Shown one piece after another: positions 44,726 to 56,700 of a stretch of 64,000 nt of DNA. The notes below the pieces were generated by a model, which saw only the letters and a program-made list of their open reading frames with translations, was not told the DNA's origin and made no database searches. Each line of letters begins with the position of its first letter. Position 1 is the first letter of the stretch. Source of the DNA: Paraspadella gotoi (Eukaryota; Chaetognatha); NCBI GenBank assembly GCA_051294375.1, contig CM119267.1:18268992-18332991 (forward strand), read 5' to 3'. A program made the translations under genes and the position numbers.

Positions 44726-45486
44726 TCATTTGTTTTTCGAGGTGAGTGCGGCTCGGGAAGAGTCCGCTGCTTTTTCATCTCCCTGGAGACCGGGTAGATT
44801 CTCTTTCGACTCGGCGCCGTCGTAAGAGTCGGAGAGGTCGAGGCTTTTGACGGGGGTGACGGGCGAAGGCGACGCTGGCGTCGCGGTGGCGGCGTCATGG
44901 GTTCCGCGGCGCAGAACTTTTTGCATGAGCGGTGTGTCGTCAAACATTGCGGGGTTCTTTCCACCTAATAAAAAAAGGTAAAAATCAAGATAAATATCCT
45001 GATATGGCAATGGAGGGACATGTGTGATGCCCGGGGTGTGAGGCATCTCCCGACAGCTGGCGCTCAGGGGTCAGGACCTGCAGTGACCACCCCATGTCAC
45101 TGGCGTGTTTATGCCGACACCATCACACTAACCAGCGTGAGCGTGAGGGGATTGAACCCAGAACTCACGGTTGGTGAACGAGTACTTAGCTGTCCAAGCC
45201 AATGGGACGAGGTGAGTTTTCACGAAACTATACGGGAGGCGAATTTAGGATTCGCCACACTGATTTATTTGAAGCTATGACGCCTACCAGGCGTGGCTTC
45301 CACTTGAATAGGCGTCCGGGTGGCGTCCGGATTGCACGGCGGCGACCGTGGATCCTTAAACGACGGAAGCGTCCTGAGAGACGACGGACGCGTCGGCGTG
45401 GAGACGCTCACGTCGCCGGCGCTATTCGACTCTGAAGCCTCGTCGGCCGTCATCTCGCGCCAGATCTTAACTTGGTTAGCGCCCAT
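44726..45486 (-). CDS. CDCA3: CDCA3 / Tome-1 homologue, KEN-box protein
   Basis: Two exons, 45486-45288 and 44964-44726, give 145 residues with balanced phases. The hallmark of CDCA3 is present: DPRSPPCNPDATRTPIQVEA, matching the DPRSP...RTPIQVE motif. Then GGKNPAMFDDTPLMQKVLRR, an SP/TP-rich stretch (ASPSPVTPVKSLDL) suited to CDK phosphorylation, and SKENLPGL, a KEN box. Human CDCA3 is an APC/C-Cdh1 substrate and an F-box-like trigger of Wee1 degradation. This homologue is about half its length. The N-terminal MGAN could be myristoylated. The intron contains SINE copy B. Confidence 0.75.
45018..45260 (-). mobile_element. tRNA-derived SINE copy B (intron of CDCA3)
   Basis: The reverse complement holds the same core as copy A: TCCCATTGGCTTGGACAGCT, CTCGTTCACCAACCGTGAG, GGGTTCAATCC, GTGTGATGGTGTCGG. 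It is longer in the middle (extra bases around CACGCTGGTT and CATGGGGTGGTCACTGCAG). Confidence 0.7.
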
Positions 45487-45927
45487 GATGCTTCAATTTC
45501 ATCGGGCGAGTCAAAAAGATGGATCAATAATGTAAGAGGTGAAAAGATTTTAACGAGAAGAGGTTCGCTTGGTGCTTTCGTTTAGTCTAAAGACAGTAAA
45601 AAAATCATAAAAAACAAAACTTATAAAACAACAAGGGAAAAATAATTGAGGAGATAACTACATATATAAACGATTTCAATTAAAAAAGCTGACAAAAGCG
45701 TCAAAAATAAGGCAGTCGGTGGTGAGGAATTTAAAATAAACTGGAATTATTACAACGATTGCACCATTGGTGAGGTTAGCGACTACATAAGCGACGTAGG
45801 CAAAGACAAGTTAAAATTTTTTTTACCTAAGTCTAAACAAGCGTTAATGATAGATTCAGAGCTTAGGTGACCTAAGTGACATTGGACGGTAAAACTAAAA
45901 GAGTACATGAGCAAAATTAGTTAATTT
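45487..45927. other. Intergenic, no gene seen
   Basis: Between the CDCA3 start and the dystrophin stop. AT-rich, no recognisable motif or repeat. Confidence 0.5.
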
Positions 45928-48900
45928 TTAGTCGAAGGACTCGTCAAAGGTGTTGGCGTGAGGGATGCTGTCATCGAGAGAGAGCCTGGAAATGCCGTTG
46001 ACACTGAAGAGGCTTTGCTTGAAGCCGACGTCACCTTCTCGGGAATCCGCTCTTACTGCGTCGGGGCTCTCTAAACAACGATCTTCGGAAAAACCACTGC
46101 TGGAACGGGCTATAAATGAGGAGCTATAGGAGCTCGGCAGGCGACTGGTGGAGCGAGGGGTAGAGCTAATGGCGGAAGTTGATGGCAAAGTGTCCGAGCT
46201 GACGAGGGTGGAACTAAAGTGATAAAATTTATAATTTTTAAAAACAAAGAGGCAATTTAAAGAATCATTATTTGGCAATACATACCCTGACAAACTCGCT
46301 ATCGCGTCTTCGTCGTTTGTTTGTCCGTCGTCGCTCGGGGTTCCATTCACTCCCGGCGTTTCATTTCGTGGCGCCATTTTTTCCACGAATCCACCCATTA
46401 CGTCGCCGAATCTTTGAGCTGCCGAGAGAAGATTTCTTTGCCGGGAAGATTTGGTCGGGGCACTATGGATGTCAGGGGTGTCGGTCCCCGTCGGGACCGA
46501 AGCCAAGTATCCGTAAAGAATGGCCTGCATTTCGGCCGCTTCCTCCGAGACTCGACTACCTTCCGCCGGTGGAAGGCTGAAGCACGACTTGGAAATTTCG
46601 CTCGGATTCACAGTGCGACTGGTAAATTCGTGATTCGTCTAGGAAAGAAACAAAAAGATTTTAACGTGAACGGTGAAAATAGTAAACTTCCGTGTTACCT
46701 CATCCACGACCCGCACCGGCGTTTCGCCTACAAACGCGCAACTTAAGGGCGACATGACCGAAGCCCCAAGTTTATCCATTTCCGAAATCCGTGTCGATTC
46801 AGCAGGCGCGTCGACGGCCGGTGATGCGAGCCTGGCGTCGAAGGCGATGCTTGGCGAAGCTGTGGGCAACGAGGGAGCCAGACACTCGGGGAAATTTGGC
46901 GAGAGCGTCGCGGAAAAATTAGCAGGCGGAGGTGGGAGCCGTATCAGCTGTTCCTGCAGAGGTGGCGGGGGCGGTGGCTCTGGGCTCGAATTGCCTTTTA
47001 ACGTCTGCTGAAACAACTTGCGTAATCGCGAGACTTGAGTCTCCAATTGACGATTGTGTGACTCAAGAACCTCGAGCTTCGCTTCCATCTTCTCCTTCTT
47101 GACTCGCTTCTCAAAGGCTCGATCCCTGACGCTGGCGACGATGACGTTAGTGGCGTCGCGTAGGGGTAGAAAAGATGCCTCGGCGTCACCGCGCCGGTCG
47201 TCGGAGGCGGCGCCGTCTAGAGAAGCGAGACTCTTGAAACGACTCGCTGTGGATTCGTCGGCGAAATCGCGCATGGCGTCGATTTCGGACATGAGGCGTC
47301 GGTTCTCGATCTCCAATCGCACGATAATCGATTCCATCTCCCGCTTTTGCTTGGCGTTCCAAACGTCGCCGCCGGATGGAACCGCGTAGTCGTGTCTCGT
47401 TTGAGGAAGAGCAGATTGGTAAGAGTTCTCTCCGTTTTCGGCGCCCTCGTCCTCTTCGTCCTCGGCGACGGCATCAAAATCAGGGCGTGGAATCGGAGCG
47501 CCGCTTCTGATGCCATCGCCGCGAAACCGCCCATCGTCAAAAGGATCGCTACCGCCGTTGATAATATTCTCATCCTCCCATGGTTGGCTTTCAACGCGAG
47601 GGGCCCGCTTGTCGAAAAACATTCCCATTGATGATATCGGCAAGTATCGCAGCTTCGGGGCCTTTCTCTTGTAGCCTTTGGTGAGATTGTTCTTGATAGT
47701 CTGGGCCAGCGCCTTCGTCTCGGCCATGGGAGAAGTAGTGTCGCAATATTCTTGCATCGGATGGGAAGACTTGTGACGTTTCGTGGATCGACCGATGAAG
47801 AAGCAGTTTTGACAAAAGTCTAGATTGAAGCACTTGAGGCATTTATATCGGAATCCCGTTATAGGGTAAGCCTTGCAACCTCCACACTTGACGTCGTGTT
47901 CTACGTCTTCGGCCGCAGTGAGGCGATGCAGTGTGGGCATCCAAACGAAAGTTTGGGGCTCCTAAGAGGTTGGACAAAGTTTCTGTGGTGATGATTAAAT
48001 ACATGGACCCTTGTTATCGAAACCCCACCCACCCCACCTGTTTCATCCAATCCATAAAGACCTCCAGCGTCAGCGCGTCCCGCCCGTCGAGGACTTTGGC
48101 GAAGCAGCTCTCGACGGCGGGGGCGACGAAGGCGCCGCCGAAAGCGTCGCCCTCGTGCAGCAGCAGAGGGATGCGCATGAGGTCGAGGAAGAGGGTCGTC
48201 GCGGCTTTGCGAGTGGTGGAGGGCGGATCCGGGAGAGGCGAAGTTGTCAATGGACGGTAATCGTCAACGGTAGCGATTTGATTGAAAAGAAACCTGTTGA
48301 TTGAAAAAGGAATCGGGATGGTTGATATTAAATTCAGAAAAATGAAGTTTAAAATGCTTTGTTCAGAAGCAGTTTTAAAGTCAACCTGTATTTATGAGCG
48401 AGACGCCCAGTGCACAAAACTCCTAACGCGACTTTGACGCTCAAAAGACGAATGCATCCGGCCCGCTTAACGTCGAAGAGGTCGAGCAGAAGGTTAAGGA
48501 GGAGGTCCACGGCGGCGTCAAGGTGTTGCGAGAGGACCGAGGGTCGCGCCATCTTAGTCACTCGGACAATCTCTTCGAGGATAGAGCGGAGCTCCTCGGC
48601 ATCAACAACGCCTGGCGATAAGGCGTCTCAATTAGCTTATCCGGTCATCTGACCCAACTTTAAACGATGCCTCCCTTGAATTGTCGGGAAGAAACTTTCG
48701 TGAAGATTCATCATTGGACTTTTATTCATTAACAAATAAAACGTTTCACCACGTGTCTATTCATTTATTATTCATTGATTGATATTTGTTATTCAATGTC
48801 TTTCCTTTCCAGCTATCATGAGTTATTAATGATTATAGGAGAGGTTATGTGGTTCTTGATCATTGTGTTTCTCTTCTGATCTATTACAGTGTAGATTCCA

Positions 48901-49451
48901 GGGTGCACTGTCAATGCGCAGCCGCCCGTGATCAATCATTCCCTGGTTGGAACGAGACATTCTGCCACGCCTTGACTTTTAGTGACCCTCCTTTGGTCAC
49001 CCCACACTCATCACTACCCGTTAGGGGGTACGCAGGATTCGCCCCCTAACAGAATCCTCACCCGCATTTTCGTAGACGGTGACCTCGTTGGTCTTCTCTT
49101 TTTTCTCCCGCGACGCGAAGACATGCTCGATGGTTTTTAGTTCTATCAAATCAACGTTGACGGTTTTCTGCAGGAGACGCACCTTGACGGCGGTGCGGTA
49201 GGCTGCGTATTTTACGAAGTTTAACGACGGCATTGTGTCGAACGCTGACAGATGAAAATCGTGTGTTTTTTAAGTTAAATTAATTAAATTAAATTACTAT
49301 CAATCTTACCCCTTTCAAGAATCGGATGATCCCATTGCGTAATTTCTAGTTTATGGTTGATGTAGAACGGAATCTTGTTCACAGTCTCCCCTCGCTCCCA
49401 ACCATCCGGGAGGGATCGGCCGAGGAAACGAATGCATCCGGAAACCGGCAT
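45928..49451 (-). CDS. DMD: Short dystrophin (Dp71/Dp116-like: WW, EF-hand, ZZ, coiled coil)
   Basis: The locus encodes only the C-terminal module of dystrophin. The start ATG at 49451 is followed almost at once by a WW domain (LPDGWERGETVNKIPFYINH, ITQWDHP). Then EF-hand helices 1 and 2 (FVKYAAYRTAVKVRLLQKTV, NLLLDLFDVKRAGCIRLLSV, HKYRFLFNQIA, GGAFVAPAVESCFAKVLDG, FMDWMKQ). Then the ZZ zinc finger (VKCGGCKAYPITGFRYKCLK, FCQNCFFIGRSTKRHKSSHP). The segment after ZZ (IKNNLTKGYKRKAPKLRYLP) marks dystrophin/utrophin rather than dystrobrevin. A coiled coil for dystrobrevin binding (KLEVLESHNRQLETQVSRLR) follows, then a Ser/Pro-rich tail. It would bind dystroglycan and syntrophin at the membrane. 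No actin-binding domain or spectrin repeat is found upstream; the next gene begins within about 630 bp. Confidence 0.9.
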
Positions 49452-50078
49452 GGCGAACACAGGACTTCTTTATTGTTTAGTTTTCATTATCTAAAAATAA
49501 AGCATTTGTAAAAGATACAAAAATGATGACAGTTTCATTAAAAGAGAATACGCATTTCTAGTTTGATAAAAATCGTCTTCAAAACGAAGATGGCCAGAAA
49601 AAAAAAACAATCACTATACGATTTTGACCAGGCATGCGATTAGCCCCCATCTGCCGACGGACGAGTGTATCGTACAAACGAATTAAGGCACAATACAAAA
49701 TCCTCAAAGCATAATAGAAAATTTTGTGACTTCTAATTTTGTAAAATTTCAATTCATTAGTCTAGATTAATAAGATACAGCACAAAAAAATAACACAAAG
49801 TGAGCAGAGTGCACTGTGCAAGAATTGTCGGCCTGTTTCTAAAAAGAAGCCTCTTTAGTCTTCAATTAATTTTCAAGATGATGATACCCGAAAGAGTAAC
49901 TTCCCTCCACAATTCGGAGGGAATGATCGTCAGTATTCTAATATACAATAGGCAAGGTGAGAGAGGAAGAAAAAAAGAGAGAGAGAGAGAGAGAGAAGTC
50001 CCTGAGCCCGAGGAAGCCCTCTTGAACTCTACGGCTAGGCAAACTCGAAATAATGGTCGCGATCATTGCGGGGGGCGC
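49452..50078. other. Intergenic with a GA microsatellite
   Basis: Between the dystrophin start and the ARHGAP stop. Holds an (AG)n tract near 49976-49997. The promoter of the short dystrophin must lie here or in the ARHGAP 3' region; no TATA box was identified with confidence. Confidence 0.55.
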
Positions 50079-53000
50079 CTATTGCTTCGAGGTGGCGGAG
50101 AGTTGCAAAGAGCCGAGTTCCGTCTTCAGGTTCATGTTGGCCTGAGTCTCCAACGCCAACTTCGTCACCATCTTCTGTAAATCCAGTTCCAAACGAATGT
50201 TTTCTTTTTCTTTTTGAGTCAAAGTCTCGAACATGGTTTGCATTTTATTCTGCGAAAAAAAAATTCAATTCAATTGGTGAGAGATAAGCAAACCACCACC
50301 GACCTGTGGTTCCGCCACTTGCCTGAATGTCGGACACTTGCTCCTGCAAAAGCAGCAGCTTGGAATCCTGATCCTTAATAGTTTTGTTTTTCGCTCCCAT
50401 TTCCTGTTTGTAATAAACGTCTCGCGTCGCAAGCTTTTCTTGCAGCTCTTCCACCTGTTTTTTGAGGCCATCCACCAACCCTTAATGGGAAAAGGTCAGG
50501 TCATAGTGTTACGGAAACGTTCATGGCTTCTCTCCTCCAAGATCGTCTGCCTCCGTTCATCTTCGATTCACGAACTCATGGACTTTTTCATAGACATTTA
50601 TATTTGGTTTTATTATTTATTTTATTATTTATATTTGGTTTTATTACTTTTACGTTTACCTTATTATGTGTCTTATTTATCTATTCAGAAACCGCGAGAG
50701 TTACAATAGCACCGATCTGATCTGTTTATGTAAACAATAAGACTCGAGCAACTAACCCTCGTGCGCCGTCCTCTGCCTCTCGATCTCGCGTTTCAGCGAC
50801 GCGATCTGCATGTGCATCATTTCGGGCGTCGGCGCCAATTTGGGATCCAAGTAATACGAGTTTGGTCGTCCGCTATCGGCGAACGCATCGCCGGGGGACA
50901 CTTCCGCCATCGAACGAAGGACGTCCTGAGTTGACGGAATAAGTAAAGGCTGTTGATTGTTGAATCAATAATCATAAAGATTAAAGATCATGAAGTAAAT
51001 TTTATTTTTTAGTTTTACAGATACGTATTTAGTATAAAACGGGAGAAACCTTGCGATTTCTGTTCCTCGCCGGAGGGCGAGGGGTGACTTCACACTCCGG
51101 TCTTTCTCCATTGTGAACATTCAAATCGATTGAACTTCGCTTCTCCGCCGATTCGAGGAACTGCTCGAGGAGTGGGTGGTTGGGTGGGGTGCTCTGCCTG
51201 AGAGCGGGTAAAAAGAAGGGGGACACAAATTTACCTTCAATAATCGATTTTAAAATTTAAGCAAAATCAACTTGATTCATGTCTTTCATCGAACAGGAGA
51301 AAATGATAATATTCCTCAATATGCAGGTAACTTAAGTAGCATTTACAAAAAAAAAAGGGTTCAATTAAACGACAGCAGTCAATGAGAGTCAAGTTTTAAA
51401 TTTTGTGGGCTACAAAACATTATTGCGATAAGGCAACGAAAGCATTGATACCGGATTTGCGGCACGCTACGGTGCCAACGGAGAAATTTTCGGAGCCACG
51501 CAAATTTTCTTTCCCTAAAAATCGAATAGTAGAATTGCGGAAAAAAGGAAAGGGCGTTTTAATACTTAAAACGCGATAATCCATCGCAGAATCCCGAAGG
51601 AACTTGTTTTTAAACTTACTACCGCAGCTTTTGATTGGACCGCGGAGAAAACAAATGAGCAGCGGGATTCCGAACTCAAGGTTTGAAATTGAATGTTAAC
51701 GGACAACGCGCAAAAATAAACGGACGGACGGAATGATGATCGTTGAGACGAAAGACAGTTATAATATAAGTGTGCGGAGTACAATAAGTATTCCCCGATC
51801 TAATACTTCAGGGAGTGGTCTTTTCATACAATTGAAACATTCTTTGAAATATTTTCCACTTCATTGATAGGGAAGCCAGGTACTCTGGGAGTGAATAAAC
51901 GGGACTGTGAGAGAGTCTTGATTGAAAGCTTGCAGGGACCTGCTATGTCATTATCTTGTAAGAGTGATGGAGGCCTTAAACCACCAAAGCCTGTCCAAAG
52001 TCAGGGGCAAGATAGCTTATATATTAAATGAATGGATAATTTTTATATTGGTTGTACCAATTTCATAATATAATATAATTAAATATAATTGATCATCCTT
52101 TAAGAAAAGGGTCATTCAATTCAACTTCAAAATAGGCTAAAATGGAGTAAAAATTCAGAAAGCTGAGCTCCTGGCGATTCTGAAAATGTATTCACTTTAA
52201 GCATTTGATGCATTCTACCCCATTTTATATTGGTTTTAATTATAATATAAAATAAAAGAAACCTATCTGAAGAGTTGCAGGTCAAACGAAAAGACCAATC
52301 CATCTGATATTTTTTATGAATTCTTTATTACTGAATTAGAAAAATGTAATAGAGAGACATTTTTAAATTTCAACTTGTATCCTTGAAAATGAAACGTTTT
52401 TAAACTTTAACCCTGAATTCTTTCTAACTGGAACGCGTTTATCAAAATGTCTCTCTATTACATTTTTAGAAATGTTTTTAAGATTGCTACAGTAACTTTT
52501 TTCTTTACTCGATAAACTGGAGGGAGTGGATATCTCTCAAACTTGGAGTTGGAATCAGCTCAGCTATGAGTAATAGATGCAGGAAGGTGAGCTTGTGTCC
52601 CCATTGGAGGGATTTTTCAAAATTCAAAAAAATTGCGCTCAGCACCCTAAAAATTTTTTTTACAATATTTGCTCTAGCGCAGTTATTAATGAAGCTTGCC
52701 CTATCATTTTTTGCTCATAAATACTCCGAGACGAGACCTACATAATGATGTTATAAAATTTTTAAATTAATTTTATTTTTTTGGTTTTAATAATTAATTT
52801 AGTCAAAATAATATTCAAAAGTATTCTGAAAATATCCAAAGTAATTGATTCCTTTTTTATACAAAATGATACATTGAACAAGAGCAGTTTTAATAAATAA
52901 CAAATAAAATTTAAAAAAATTATTTTAAATACCAAAAATATTTTTCCAATATTATAAAAATATATTATAGTCTTAAAACTAATTAAAATATTTAAAAACT

Positions 53001-53753
53001 ATAAAGGGTTTGAAAGCAGACATCATGCTGATTCCAAATCTATTTTTGTTTTTAAAATTTGATTTCTTGTTCTTGTTTTACAGTCTCATACATTTGAAAA
53101 AATTAAGAAAATCATCCCTTTTTCAAAACCTTATAAAAAATGATAGGGTCCATGTATTGGAAAAAAAATTTAAATTAACTTTGAAAATGTAATATCTACT
53201 TGCTATCAAAATTTTAAATGAGAAGAATAAGATTTGCCAAAGATATCAAGGGAAGAAGTGTCATTATTTATATTTTTTTATGAAAAAAAGAATAAGATTT
53301 TTTTAATAGGCAATTGAAGCGTTCTCTCATGGCCAAAGCAGCTGAGGCAGAGGTTCTTCGAAGACTAGGATTTAGTAAGGACTTAAATTTTTTTGCAATA
53401 TTGAGGACAACCTCACAACATTTTGAGTTCACCTATCTTTTTCTTACTAACATTGTACAATCAAAGTCAGAGTTCTAATGCAGACATAATGAGTAGACCT
53501 TTCCATGAATGAAAAGTTTTTAAATACATCATATGAATTTTTTGAATATTTTTTTCAAAAGATTTTTACAGTAAATGCTGCTAACTCTGAAAAAAAATTA
53601 AAAAAATGCTAAAAAATTGACTTTTTGATAAATATCTTTTAAAGCTTTATTACTACAGGGACGAAACCCAATCTATCTTGTAGTAGGGGTAGTCCCACTC
53701 AATGGAATGCACTTTTCTTAAAATCTTAAAAGCATAAGGATCGTCGCAATTGC

Positions 53754-53790
<37 letters not shown>

Positions 53791-56700
53791 GTTTTCGGAC
53801 AAATCACGAAGAGAGCGCGTTCAAACTATTTTGGGCAGTTCGGGATTTTTACATTTTTCCTCAAATTAATCTTTAGTTTCAAAAACTCGTGACGTCGAAT
53901 CGTCTTACGGCGCCTCAAGAACGGTAGTGAAGGTTTCAGTAACTAGACAACTCAAATAAACAAATATTGACGACGCCGTAAGCAGCGCTAGTACGACTAT
54001 GCAGTGCAATACAGCTATTCAGTAAACGTACGACTATTCTTTACAGAGAGAGAGAAGGAGACATAAAAAATATTTGTTTGTTTTTTTGTTTTTAGTCGGA
54101 TTTGCTTATCAGCAGATCCCGACTCTATAATTCACTAATGGAAAAAATAAAAAAATATAATTCACTATTTGAACACCAATTGCTCATGAGTGGATGGGGC
54201 GATTTACCTGGAATTTGGTATGTGAGTAGAAAAGTGTGTGATTGAACAGGAAACCAAGTTTCGATGGAATCTTTTGAGTGGAAATAAGTTTAAATGGAAA
54301 AAAACAAAAAACCTGTTTCACTAATTGAATATGATTCTTTTTCCTTTTATATTAAATGTATATGCAGGATGTATTAATAAATCAAATAATTAATCAGTTA
54401 ATTAATCAATTAGTCAATTTGTAGTCGGGCATAGCAAAGTTCACCCCGCCTCTAAGCATGAATCCTTCAGTCGTGACCCGGTGGCTCATTGAGTAAAGCC
54501 ATCAGCTCATGACCACTAGGTACCGGGTTCAATCCAACCCGGTACCTACTCTGCGGGAAGTGTGAGGACGGCCGTAAGCCGCCTTGGGGGCGTGGAAAAC
54601 CCTCAAGCCTGGTTCCAAGCCAGGACCCGTTCCATAGCTGCTAGAGGGGTTAAAGAAGTTACGGATAGTCATCTTCAGCCACTTAGCGCCTTATCCACAC
54701 TGGTGAGCCATCCTGTCGAGCGTATTCCAACCTTCTGATTCCAGGCCCATGGACGTGCTGAAGATGCTCCCTCCCTCACTGGAAGCAGTGCAGGGTGGGT
54801 TACAATCTGGGGGCATGTAGTCGGGCATAGCAAAGTTCACCCCGCCTCTAAGCATGAATCCTTCAGTCGTGACCCGGTGGCTCATTGAGTAAAGCCATCA
54901 GCTCATGACCACTAGGTACCGGGTTCAATCCAACCCGGTACCTACTCTGCGGGAAGTGTGAGGACGGCCGTAAGCCGCCTTGGGGGCGTGGAAAACCCTC
55001 AAGCCTGGTTCCAAGCCCAGGACCCGTTCCATAGCTGCTAGAGGGGTTAAAGAAGTTACGGATAGTCATCTTCAGCCCACTTAGCGCCTTATCCACAAAT
55101 TAATTAATCAATAATTAATTAATCAGTCAATCAATCCGTCCATCCATCCCACCTTAGCAAAAAGCTCCAATAACTCGTGATTGGCTGGTTGGATTGGAAT
55201 GAGTTTTTGTGTGTGGGTAGGAAAGTGTGTGATAAAGCTGGATATGAAGTTTCGACGGAATCGTGTGAGTGGAAATGAGTTTAAGTGGAAAAAACATAAG
55301 TCGCATTTACTAAAACATTTTTACTTATTTTAACCAATAAGTACTCTAATTAATCATAATTGGATGGATAGATTGAGTTCAAATTTTTTGTGTGGGTAGA
55401 AAAATGTGTATATGATATATGGGCACCTTTTACACAAACGTTTTTTGATTTGAAAACTTTTCATATATGGAAAGGTCTACTCTTTATGTCTGCATTAGAA
55501 CTCTCACTTTGGTTGTGCAATGTTAGTAAGAAAAAGATAGGTGAACTCAAAATGTTGTGAGGTTGTCTTCAATATTGCAAAAAATTTAAGTCCTTACTAA
55601 ATCCTAGTCTTTGAAGAACCTCTGCCCTTGCCGCTTCGCCATGAGAGAATGCTTCAATTGCCTATTAAAAAAAAACTTATTCTTTTTTTCATAAAAAATA
55701 TAAATAATGACACTTCTTCCCTTGATATCTTTGGCAAATCTTATTCTTCTCACTTAAAATTTTGATAGCAAGTAGATATTACATTTTCAAAGTTAATTTT
55801 AAATTTTTTTTTCCAATACATGGACCCTATCATTTTTTATAAGGTTTTGAAAAAGGGATGATTTTCTTAATTTTTACAAATGTATGAGTCTGTAAAACAA
55901 GAACAAGAAATCAAATTTTAAAAACAAAAATAGATTTGGAATCAGCATGATGTCTGCTTTCAAACCCCTTATAGTTTTTAAATATTTTAATTAGTTTTAA
56001 GACTATAATATATTTTTATAATATTGGAAAAATATTTTTGGTATTTAAAATAATTTTTTAAAATTTTATTTGTTATTTATTAAAACTGCTCTTGTTCAAT
56101 GTATCATTTTGAATAAAAAAGGAATCAATTACTTTGGATATTTTCAGAATACTTTTGAATATTATTTTGACTAAATTAATTATTAAAAACAAAAAAAAAT
56201 AAAATTAATTTAAAAATTTTATTACATCATTATGTAGGTCTTGTCTAGGAGTATTTATGAGCAAAAAATGATAGGGCTAGCTTCATTAATAACTGCGCTA
56301 GAGCAAATATTGTAAAAAAAATTTTTAGGGTGCTGAGCGCAATTTTTTTGAATTTTTAAAAATCCGTCCAATGGGGACACAAACTAACCTTCCTGCATCC
56401 ATTACTCACAGCTGAGCTGATTTCAACTCCTAGTTTGAGAGATATCCGCTCCCTCCAGTTTATCGAGTAAAGAAAAAAGTTACTGTAATCAAATTTTTCA
56501 TTCAATATTATTGCAGTCGTTTAGGCTGCAACTCTTCAAATTCAGTGTAGATTCATTGTAGCTCGAATTTCTTTACCATCTATTTAACTGAAGATTTTGT
56601 TCATGACTGGAAAACCAACAGAGTAACGAGATTAATTGTTTAATTCTCCCCTTCTAAACTATCCCATACCGTGTTTTAACTTCTTACCTAGAATTTTTTA

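Noticed and set aside
47054-47389. Plus-strand ORFs over the dystrophin coiled-coil exon
   Set aside because: Shadow frames of a strongly coding minus-strand exon.
53010-53192. 60-codon plus-strand frame in the left inverted arm, considered as a transposase remnant
   Set aside because: AT-driven F/L/K composition with no catalytic motif; the right arm does not preserve it as an ORF.
54691-55096. Minus-strand ORFs in the tandem tRNA-like units
   Set aside because: They exist because the unit is GC-rich and duplicated; no codon conservation between copies beyond nucleotide identity, and no known domain.
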